Below the pieces are notes generated by a model. The model was not told the DNA's origin. It worked only from the letters and a program-made list of their open reading frames with translations, and ran no database searches. A program made the position numbers and the translations under genes. DNA of 64,000 nucleotides from positions 186,001 through 250,000 of the forward strand of contig RPFO01001313.1 in assembly GCA_009746045.1 (NCBI GenBank), written 5' to 3'. The number at the start of each line of letters is the position of its first letter. Position 1 is the stretch's first letter. The DNA comes from Mesostigma viride. Its lineage: Eukaryota; Streptophyta; Mesostigmatophyceae; Mesostigmatales; Mesostigmataceae. This document shows positions 34,924 through 64,000 of the stretch, piece by piece.

Positions 34924-35644
34924 TAATTAATTAATTAATTAAACTCGTGCTCCCGTTGGGGAGTCACGGAGCACCGAAGTGCTTTTAATCCCTGTGTGTG
35001 CACTACAGGAGAAAGGGCAGAGACCCCCAGTCTCCTTCATGCCAAAGGCATGCCACAGCTGCAATCGGGCGCGGCTAGCGAAAAGGACAGGCTAACGATC
35101 CGGCAAACTGTGGGTGCAATAAGACCCATGTGAGCATATCATAGCAAGGAGCGTGGGCAAGTAATCTGAACATAGCCAGGGCGTAGCATGGCTGTACTAG
35201 GACTAGGCTAAGGCTATGGCTGGTTGTGTACCGTGCGTTGGCGGCACGTGACTAGGTGTGTTGGCACAGCTAGGCATGGCTGCCTTAGCGGCAGTGACGC
35301 CAATGGTTACAAGCTAGGGCTATTGCTATTCTAGCCCGCTGGGGGCGTCCACATCTTGTGGTTGATCATCAGGTCCCCGCCCCTCCAGTACACCTTGGGC
35401 TTCTGGGGGTCCTGCTTATGGCGGAGGTATTCCGGCCACAGGTCGCGTCGCTGCTGTTGCTGAGCGGGGGTGAGGTCGTCATCCAGCGTCCAGGTGAGGT
35501 CGTGCAACCGCTTGCGACGAGAGAGGAACCGCTGCTTATCCTCAGGGGAGGGGAAGGTGAGTAGGACTGGTGGGGGGGCCGCCTTGTCCCGTGAGTGGGG
35601 AAGGCGGTGGCACCCACGCAGTTCTACCTCACCTACCAGGCCCA
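34924..35644 (-). mobile_element. 5'-truncated ORF1-only LINE, nested insertion
   Basis: A 721-bp insertion flanked by the 11-bp duplication TACGAATACAT (34913-34923 and 35645-35655). On the minus strand it holds the ORF1 C-terminus (35645-35331; APPPVLLTF..., LDDDLTPAQQQQRRDLWP), then 407 bp of 3' UTR, the terminal hairpin and a TTAA tail at 34924. ORF1 runs straight into the UTR with no ORF2. This is a second subfamily of half-LINE, distinct in tail from the one at 29792. Confidence 0.8.
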
Positions 35645-35789
35645 TACGAATACATCCTCACCGCCTCCCGCCCCAAGCTGCAGATATACGCCCTCTTCCC
35701 CCGGCCTCCTTGGACGCTCCATCGTGGTGGAGCTCTGGCCCCCCAAGCCCCTCACCTGACCACCTCGACCGACGATCAGATTACTTGCC

Positions 35790-36014
35790 CACGCTCCTTG
35801 TTATGCCATGCTCACATGGGTCTTATTGCACCCACAGATTGCCGGATCGTTAGCGTGTCCGTTTAGCTAGCGTGCCCGAATGCAGCTGTGGCATGCCTTA
35901 TAGGCATGAAGAAGACTGGGGGTCTCTGCCCTTTCTCCTGTTGTGCACACACAGGGATTAAAAGCACTTCGGTGCTCCGTGACTCCCCAACGGGAGCACG
36001 TGTTTAATTAATTA
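35790..36014 (+). repeat. LINE 3' end (hairpin + TTAA tail), plus orientation
   Basis: Reverse complement of the 3' UTR at 34924-35150: GGGTCTCTGCCCTTTCTCCT, GGATTAAAAGCACTTCGGTG, the hairpin at 35972-35999 and the tail TTTAATTAATTAAT. The CCAT/CCCA arrays begin directly after the tail. Confidence 0.8.
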
Positions 36015-37263
36015 ATCCATCCATCCATCCATAGTTCCATCCATAGTTCCATCCATCCATCCATCCATCCATCCATCCATCCACCCACCCACCCACCCAC
36101 CCACCCACCCACCCACCCACCCACCCACCCACCCACCCACCCACCCACCCACCCACCCACCCACCCACCCACCCACCCACCCACCCACCCACCCACCCAC
36201 CCACCCACCACACCCACCCACCCACCCACCCACCCACCCACCCACCCACCCACCCACCCACCCACCCACCCACCCACCCACCCACCCACCCACCCACCCA
36301 CCCACCCACCCATCCACCCACCCACCCACGTACCCACCCACCCACCCACCCACCCACCCACCCACCCACCCACCCACCCACCCACCCACCCACCCACCCA
36401 CCCACCCACCCACCCACCCACCCACCCACCCACCCACCCACCCACCCACCCACCCACCCACCCATGCACCCACCCACCCACCCACCCACCCACCCACCCA
36501 TGCCCACCCACCCACCCACCCACCCACCCACCCACCCACCCACCCACCCACCCACCCACCCACCCACCACACCCACCCACCCACCCACCCACCCACCCAC
36601 CCACCCACCCCCACCCACCCACCCACCCACCCACCCACCCACCCACCCACCCACCCACCTGACCCACCCACCCACCCACCCACCCACCCACCCACCCACA
36701 CCCACCCACCCACCCACCCACCCACCCACCCACCCACCCACCCACCCACCCACCCACCCACCCACCCACCCACCCACCCACCCACCCACCCACCCACCCA
36801 CCCACCCACCCACCACCCACCCACCACCCACCCACCCACCACCCACCCACCCACCCACCCACCCACCCACCCACCCACCCACCCACCCACCCACCCACCC
36901 ACCCCATCCATCCATCCATCCATCCATCCATCCATCCATCCATCCATCCATCCATCCATCCATCCATCCATCCATCCATCCATCCATCCATCCATCCATC
37001 CATCCATCCATCCATCCATCCATCCATCCATCCATCCATCCATCCATCCATCCATCCATCCATCCATCCATCCATCCATCCATCCATCCATCCATCCATC
37101 CATCCATCCATCCATCCATCCATCCATCCATCCATCCATCCATCCATCCATCCATCCATCCATCCATCCATCCATCCATCCATCCATCCATCCATCCATC
37201 CATCCATCCATCCATCCATCCATCCATCCATCCATCCATCCATCCATCCATCCATCCATCCAT
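36015..37263. repeat. (CCAT)n (CCCA)n (CCAT)n array, 1.25 kb
   Basis: A short CCAT run with two ATAGTT breaks, about 840 bp of CCCA (36079-36904), then about 360 bp of pure CCAT (36905-37263). All six frames stay open over long stretches (419 codons of MDGW/VGGW on the minus strand), which is a product of the 4-bp period. The purity of the CCAT part suggests recent expansion or assembly uncertainty. Confidence 0.95.
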
Positions 37264-37271
37264 CGGTGTTA

Positions 37272-37395
37272 ATTATGCTCCGTGACTCCCCAACGGGAGC
37301 ACGAGTTTAATTAATTAATTAATTAATTAATTAATTAATTAATTAATTAATTAATTAATTAATTAATTAATTAATTAATTAATTAATTAATTAAT
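37272..37395 (+). repeat. LINE 3' hairpin with long (TTAA)n tail
   Basis: TGCTCCGTGACTCCCCAACG...GAGCACGAG followed by about 22 TTAA units (37307-37395). Same orientation as the LINE end at 35790-36014, so the CCCA/CCAT arrays sit between two such ends. Confidence 0.85.
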
Positions 37396-37549
37396 ACGAG
37401 CCATAATCTTGTGATCGCCAGTCTGACTGACTGACACTGCCATTTGACTTCATGAAAGCCCACGTAGTTGTGCAAAAATTAGGAGCTTACGTTATGAACC
37501 ATGCGGCAAACATGCAAATTAATTAATTGGTTGATCGATGTTTCAAATT

Positions 37550-37990
37550 AGGAAAATGCCCAGTAGCCGGATGCTGGGCCGGTAAGGAACGGGAGCCATC
37601 AAGGAGGAAGAGGTCTGGCAGATTGTCGTGACCGACCGCCAGGGCCTCTGTCTCCTTGCTGATCTCGAGCCCCACGTACCACGTGGTTCTCAATGGCTAG
37701 TAGGCAGGCAAGCCAGGTCTGCAACTCTGCACGTGCTCTACGTACCCCCGAGGAGGGTGGTTTCGTCGGCGTAAATAATTTCCGCTAGCACCGTGTGTCA
37801 GCCCCACCGTACCAACGCCGGTTGGCTACCAGCACCCCGGGTTTCCGACTCGTCATGCGAGCAAAACGCTTGCGCGCTTGGGTCATCACGTAGTCCATCA
37901 CAAGGATGGACAACTATGGCGAGAGCACGCAGCCGCCTTGCCACACTCCCTTTGGGAGAGGGCATGGGGGTGTGGGCCCACGTCCGAAGT
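37550..37990 (-). pseudogene. Reverse transcriptase remnant
   Basis: The minus strand retains RT motif B (GVWQGGCVLSP, then LSILVMDYVM, about 37960-37880) and motif C (EIIYADETTLL, about 37785-37752), with frame breaks between. A weak LINE 3' end (CACGTGTCCCC type) lies near 38021-38060. The next 500 bp (38061-38560) holds nothing coding that I recognise. Confidence 0.7.
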
Positions 37991-38721
37991 GCGCACCGAG
38001 GTGGCTGACCCTTCTTTAATTAGTCTGGTACGTGTCCCCGTTGGGGGACCACGGAGCACTGAATTCCCCAGTTTAAGATATAGTGGACGTCTCCCCAAGA
38101 GGTCAATATGTACATGTATGTCCACATGCAGCTAGTCTAAAATATGGGCCTCAAGTGAGGCCTCGGGCTAATCTTGCCCGCAAACTATGCCTACCATGCT
38201 TTTTATATTTCCTAGGACCCACAGTTGGGGGGTCGTAGGACTTCTTTGACAATGTTCGCCCAACGCTGCTTGTCCTGCATATCCGACCATATCGGTTTTC
38301 ACCTTTGCGGCGTGCCAAATCAGAATATACGCTTGGCTGATCGCGATAGTACCGGCTACGCCCCCTTCTAATAAAGAAGGTTCCAGCCGTGTTTGAACAG
38401 CCCGTCTCACGTTGCGAGACTGAACAAGTCTCGCGTGCAGACACGTGTGTAGTACTCCTACACACACAGATCTCGAATGATTTAATTAATTAATTAATAG
38501 ACACGTGACTGCGTCACGTGAGCATAAGTCCTCAGTGGGAGGGGAACATGGGATGGAATGGATGGTATAAGCTATCTAGGTCCTAGTTACAGGGGTGTGG
38601 GCACCGCGGCCCGAATCGCTATGAATGCCATACTTGGTCACGCGCGGAGCCCCCACAGGCTTGGGGGTGGTCTCCTTCATCACTACTTGCCATCTATCCT
38701 TGCGCACCATCTGCCTCCATA

Positions 38722-39490
38722 TTACAGACAAACCAGGAGGCTGCCCGGGGGTGAGCCCGTCACGTCTAGTGTAGCACATGTCCATGCCGAGTCTATCACG
38801 AAAAGTCCACGGGTGGCGGCCCTGCCGCGCGCCGGGCCGGGGGCACGCCAGGTTAGGACATATCGCCCAGGCTGGGCGGGCTTGGTGCCAGCTAGTCTAT
38901 CTGAGGTATCTACCTGATCTGTGCGGGCCAGGTGCCCGGCTAGCGGGCCCAGGCGCCTGTGCCTAATAATGTGGGAAACATAGGGCAAATCAGCGTACAA
39001 ATCCTCATTACTAATGTGCAAACCAAAGGGGAGGTTAAGGGCCTTGCGCAGCATCTTGGTGACGGCGCCGTCGAGTCGTTGCTCCAGCTCCTGCGTCAGT
39101 GCCCACGTCTCGGCGCCGTAGGTCAGGATCGTCAGAATGACGACCTTGAAGAGGTCACGCTTGACGATCCGGGGTAGGGCGGGGTTGCTCCACCAGCGGC
39201 GGTGGTCATGGAGGTGCGCCCACGCCATGCCGATCCGTGTCGTCATGTCGTCCTCGCAGTCGGGAAGCCAACTGCCGAGCAGCTTGAAGCGGCCTGAAGG
39301 AGGGTAGTTGACCTCGGCATCGTCTCGGAGGCGGAGTGTGGGTGGGGGCCCTGCCATGCCGAGGGCCAGGGCCTCCGTTTTGGGGCTGATTTCTAGACCA
39401 ACCGCCCGAGCCTCGAGCGCCAGGCAGTCCAGCCAAAGTTGGGCAGACTCCGGCTTCTCGATGAGCGTGATGTCGTCGGCATAAATGAGG
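38722..39490 (-). pseudogene. LINE RT C-terminal fragment, long open frame
   Basis: From motif C (ADDITLIEKPESAQLWLD, about 39485) the minus strand stays open to 38722: EARAVGLEISPKTEALALG, FKLLGSWLPDCEDDMTTRIG, ILTYGAETWALTQELEQRL, then the tail GPLAGHLARTDQVDT. The N-terminal RT motifs A and B are missing, so it is a 5'-truncated copy rather than a working gene, though this part is undamaged. Confidence 0.8.
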
Positions 39491-39668
39491 TCAGCTAGTA
39501 AATTCTGCTTGTTAGTCAGCCCCCCTTCCCCAAGCTCGTTCGTGATCGCTAGGCCAGGGGCACGGCCTGCAATGATTTATCTAGTACCAAATCCGAAAGG
39601 CTTGCATCACTCCCCGGAAAGCAGAACTTTTGCGGATGACTGTAGGTGTAAGTTGGCGATGCCCTAGG

Positions 39669-39743
39669 ATCCGGAGACGTCCGTCCTATAGTCAGCGAAA
39701 GTTGGTGCGAGAGGTCCCCAGTTCGATTCCGGTCGGATTCATT
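39669..39743 (+). other. tRNA-like remnant (B-box sequence)
   Basis: CCCAGTTCGATTCCGG fits a pol III B box, and TATAGTCAGCGAAAGTTGG upstream is a poor A box. Ends GATCCGG and TCGGATT could pair as an acceptor stem, but the T stem is mismatched and no proper anticodon arm fits. More likely a decayed tRNA or tRNA-derived SINE than a working tRNA. Confidence 0.3.
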
Positions 39744-39818
39744 TGCAGATCGCGTTTTCCGCGTTTTCCGCGGACCGGCACTGAACGCAAATGGTTTTCA
39801 CCTTTGCGGCGTGCCAAA

Positions 39819-40509
39819 TCAGAATATCGGAGTAAGAGGGGTTGAGCGGATGACGCCAACAGCGTCTTTGCTCTGCATGTCAGCTAAAATCATGTCGCGG
39901 TATGTCCAATGTTGGCCACCACGTCGCCTAAGCATGGCAGGGCCTGACCATGTCAGAAGATATCTCCCGGGCTGGCCAGTCCGCAAGGAACCAGCAGGGC
40001 CCTCATCTGTATCAACCTGATTAGTACGGGCTAGATGGCCAGCAAACTGTTGTAGTCTACGCTGCCTAGCTAATAATATCGGACACACGGGGCATCCCAT
40101 CATACAACTCTGCCAAGTGGCGGTGTTCGCCGTACTTCACCCCCAAGATATACTGAAGCATCCTAGTTACTGTTCCATTCAATCTGGACTCCAGATGTTC
40201 AGTGAGTGTCCAGGCTTCCGCCCCATAGGTCAGAATAGTAAGAACAAGAACCTTGAAAAGATCCCGTTTCCAGCCAGCGCTCACGTCCTTGGCGTGCCAC
40301 ACTCTGTCTAATTTACGCAAAGCCATCCATGCAAGACCTATGCGTGTGTCGATGTCATCCTCGGTGTTAGGAAGCCAACTGCCCAAGAGTTTAAAACGCT
40401 CAGTATAGGGAACTGCTATGCCGTCCAGGTGTAAAAGCGGTGGGGGGCGACCATCAAGCCCCAAGGCCATCGTATACAGACCCTTCATACAGTTTGTGTA
40501 TGACTGCAA
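39819..40509 (-). pseudogene. LINE RT C-terminal fragment
   Basis: Minus-strand frames 40509-40066 (FKLLGSWLPNTEDDIDTRIG, VLTILTYGAEAWTLTEHLES, MLQYILGVKYGEHRHLAELY) and 40103-39819 (FAGHLARTNQVDTDEGPAGS, GQPGRYLLTWSGPAMLRRRG). One frame change near 40085 separates them. It is a divergent relative of the copies at 12280 and 38722. Confidence 0.8.
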
Positions 40510-40719
40510 CTAGGCGTGCGGGAATCCGGAACAGAGCCAGAACGTGCCATGGTTAGTTGGATGATGCAAACTGGACATTCTTAGCCATCCCATGTGCAGC
40601 GCCAACGCAGGGTAGAACGTAACCATGCATGCCTCTCTAGCCTAACCAGTAGCCAACAGACATCCGCCAGCCTAGCTGTGCGATTCGCCTAGCACTGCTG
40701 GTTTGCTCACGTCGATCTC

Positions 40720-40916
40720 CATAGCAATGTAATGCTCACACGGGTCATATTGCACCCACAGGGGATGCCGGATCGTTTCGACGGGTCCGATTGTGCACCC
40801 TGTGGCATGAGGAGAGGGAGGGGTCTCTGCCCTTTCTTCCTGTTGTGCACACTCAGGGATTAAAAGCACTGTGGTGCTCCGTGGCTCCCCGACGGGAGCA
40901 CGTGTTTAATTAATGC
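40720..40916 (+). repeat. LINE 3' end (hairpin + short TTAA tail)
   Basis: A diverged copy of the 3' UTR at 35790-36014. It holds GGGTCTCTGCCCTTTC, GGATTAAAAGCACT, the hairpin GTGCTCCGTGGCTCCCCGAC...GAGCAC and TTTAATTAAT. Confidence 0.8.
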
Positions 40917-41039
40917 CACTGTACCCTTGGGCCAGTGGGCGCGGTGGCCCACCAGCAAGTCCAGCAAAATCATGCATATGTTTATAGTACACAAGGAGAC
41001 TTTGCTAGCTGACCTCGTCTACGCGGACGACATTGACGC

Positions 41040-41460
41040 TTATTGAGACGCCTGCGTCGGCCCAGCTGGCTCTGGCTGGACTACCTGGCCCTTGACCATG
41101 ACACCGAGGTACCCTACCTCGGCCGCTGCAAGCTGCTCGGCATCTAGGGCTAGTACCCCACTTAGAGGACGACATGAAGACCCGGATGGACATGGCGTGG
41201 GGGCACCTCCAGGAGCACTGCGCCGCTGGTGGAGCAACCCCGCCTTGCCCCGGATGATCAAACGCGACCTTTTCAAGGTGGTGATTCTGACGGTCCTCAA
41301 CCTACGGCGCGGGGGCTTGGACTGTTGACATGCACAGGAGATGGAGGCTCCGCTCGACGGCGCTGTCACCAAGATGCTGCGTAGGGCGCTCAATATACCA
41401 TACAGTTTGCATGTTAGCAGTGAGATTTGTATGCGGATTTTTCCTTTTGTTTCCCACATT
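41040..41460 (+). pseudogene. Decayed LINE RT C-terminus, plus strand
   Basis: Scattered plus-strand frames match the RT thumb and tail of the 38722 copy: DDMKTRMDMAWGHLQEH, NPALPRMIKRDLFKVVILT, LDGAVTKMLRRALNIPYSLH. Stops and frameshifts lie between them. Confidence 0.7.
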
Positions 41461-42950
41461 CTTAGCTAAGCACAACAGCACATAGAAAAAAACATGGGAG
41501 GGAGAATTCCTATGCAGGAGCAGAACGTAGCATGAAAGTGAAATGTCGAAACTGGCATGAGCTGAGCCAATATCAGGCTGATGCAATTATACCTGCAGAA
41601 GTGACATATTACTCAGAGAAATATGGCTTTTACTCAGAGTTGAGTGGGCGCATTTTCTCCAAGAAAGATTGCTTCTAGCCAGAGCACGCGCCCTGCTTGG
41701 CTTCAGTTTTGTCGCTTGGTCTGAAGCCAAGCAGGCGCCAGCCTTCAATCCTGGGTTAGCATACCACTATTTATTCTGGTTCATTTATACATCACCCACA
41801 TTGATCTATCTGGAGGATGTAAGAAAGCAACCACCACCCACAGCGGTCAATTATAGCACAAAAGACAGGTTTCTGCATCCTGAAGATAGGTGTAACGGGC
41901 CTCATGGCTTTTCCTAGTAGAGATGGCTCTCATCCAAGCACCAGATTGGGAGGCGTGCAGGAAATCCCAGCCCTGCAGCCCTCGCCCTAAGCTCTTTTCT
42001 CAGCCAAGCTTGGCGGGACTTCTACAGTGGGCGACACATCAACTTACAATCAAGTTCATTGCATGGCTGGCCCACCGTGGCGAGACAAAATTAATACACA
42101 CGGAAGCAATGCGCTCATGTCGCTTTGGGAACAAGGAGGTCGCTCGAAGCCAGCGACGGCTGAGCTAGCTACCGAATCTGCCACTACCGCCAATGGAATG
42201 GCAATAAACATATGCAGGGTCCCTCTGCAGAAAATCGACTAGCTATGGCGGGGGTGGGAAGAAGGGATGAGGATGCGTCCAGAAGAAATACGTAACCCCG
42301 GCAAATTGGTGACAAACTGAATGCCAACATTTCGTGCATGCAAGTGACTTTCTAGATCAATTAATTAAGCCAAACCTCGTGTATAGCACGTCCGAATAGG
42401 AAAATGAGATGCGATTTCGGTATACGGCTTCCCAAACGACTGAAAAACATTTAAAACACTTTTAGCGGTAATAATACGCACATTACGTACCTATCGGTGG
42501 TACTGGTAGTTGTTGTAGTAGGGAAACGAGATAAAAAGGCCAGAAAATACATACATTTTGGCGCGCATCTGACTGCGTCGCACCAATGACGCACGTTAAC
42601 CTGAACATTGAACAATCATGTCAAAACTCGAGAGATCGTGCGACGCCAAGGCATACGTCACAGTCCTGTGCTTCGTCAGACACCCGGCATCTAACCGCCA
42701 TCCAAACAAAATCAGCTTGCGAGTTTAACGGCTTGAACGCCCATGTGACAACTGGGAATTGGATTGGGAAATGATGGGAACCTTGCTCTGAACAAGCCAA
42801 CAGAGATTACCGAATAGATCCTGGTTGCCCCTCATGCTAGAGATCAATTATCAGATCAATTATCGCCGCTGCGGGCCCGACCTCAGCAGTCAGCCGGGCC
42901 GCCACGAAATTCGCTATCCGGTGTCGGTGGGTTCTGTGCGCACCAACACA
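41461..42950. other. Single-copy sequence upstream of cyclase copy 2, no gene recognised
   Basis: About 1.5 kb without repeats. Open frames stay under about 85 codons and show no motif. It is taken as the upstream region of cyclase copy 2. Confidence 0.5.
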
Positions 42951-42964
42951 TCACAGTTACATTG

Positions 42965-43023
42965 CCAATCAAAGGGGCACGTGGTCTTGCCTCCTGAACA
43001 GCATAAAAGTTGGCGCCACGTGG
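42965..43023 (+). promoter_or_regulatory. Candidate core promoter of cyclase copy 2
   Basis: CCAATCA (42965-42971), a CACGTG box (42979-42984), TATA-like ATAAAAG (43003-43009), GGCGCC (43012-43017) and a second CACGTGG (43017-43023) cluster within 60 bp, about 400 bp before ATG 43403. A start near 43035 would give a leader of about 370 bases. Sequence match only. Confidence 0.35.
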
Positions 43024-43402
43024 CTTTCTACCGGCTGGAATAATACAACAAAGAGTGATCAGTCATCGGCTCTTCAGTGGCCTCGCCTGTGCCTGGACGT
43101 AAATGGCAATGAAGAACTGGCCGACGCTGAATTGGTTAAGTTGGCTACCGATGCGGCACAGCGGCAGGCGACAAATACCGCATTCCCCAGACAACTCAAT
43201 GTCCAGGAGCCAGTGGTGCACGACACGTACCTGCTTCAAGCAAGGCTGCTTCAAACAAGATCTTGCCAAGCGGGAACCAAATTGTCGTCAACTAGTATCA
43301 CCTCAGCAGTCAGCCCAGGCAATGGGGTCTTAAACATGCACGGAGCCGGCTGCTAAAAGCTCGGCTCTATTTCAACCACGAGCCATATTCACAAACGGCT
43401 CC

Positions 43403-64000
<20,598 letters not shown>

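Noticed and set aside
36079-36904. Telomere-like repeat
   Set aside because: CCCA/TGGG is not a known telomere unit, and the array is internal, between LINE tails.
36004-37285. 419-codon MDGW/VGGW frames and the plus-strand HPPT/HPSI frame
   Set aside because: Same cause: CCCA and CCAT arrays are open in all frames.

Overview
The window is eukaryotic nuclear DNA. Its genes are cut into many short exons with GT-AG introns of about 280 bp to 6 kb. More than half of the sequence is transposon debris, satellites and microsatellites. The exons are GC-rich in third codon position, a TGTAA motif lies just after the one visible stop codon, and the retroelement types fit a green (chlorophyte-type) microalga. 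I cannot name the species from the sequence.

Layout. 62-8544 (+) is the 3' half of a receptor-type class III adenylyl cyclase gene: seven exons, catalytic domain plus C-terminal tail. 43403-64000 (+) is the 5' part of a second, paralogous copy: sixteen exons, from a start codon through transmembrane helix 1, an extracellular sensor region, transmembrane helix 2, a juxtamembrane linker and most of the catalytic domain. It runs off the right edge. The two copies share exon boundaries and intron phases. Read together they give a protein of about 900 residues: cytoplasmic N-terminus, TM1, glycosylated Cache-like ectodomain, TM2, cyclase. It would turn ATP into cAMP in response to an outside signal.

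Between the genes (8.5-43 kb) lie nested transposons. 9.3-19.7 kb holds broken non-LTR retrotransposon pieces: reverse transcriptase remnants, and CCHC/restriction-like endonuclease C-termini arranged in a 0.9-kb inverted repeat. From 19992 to 34663 runs a 14.7-kb block bounded by matching 27-bp terminal inverted repeats. It splits a retrotransposon ORF1 sequence whose two halves lie exactly on either side. Inside it are 8-bp satellite arrays in inverted orientation near the ends, a long foldback, two possible host-type exons, a 181-bp satellite in two blocks, large tetranucleotide arrays, an intact ORF1-only LINE with a 10-bp target-site duplication, and a 1.96-kb element with split direct repeats. 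To its right lie a nested ORF1-only insertion with an 11-bp target-site duplication, about 1.2 kb of CCCA/CCAT arrays lodged between two LINE tails, and more reverse transcriptase remnants.

The second cyclase gene is itself full of repeats, all placed in introns; the largest is a 5.7-kb, 61-bp minisatellite. In both cyclase genes many exon edges have short decayed copies in the neighbouring intron, a pattern that the transposons do not explain.
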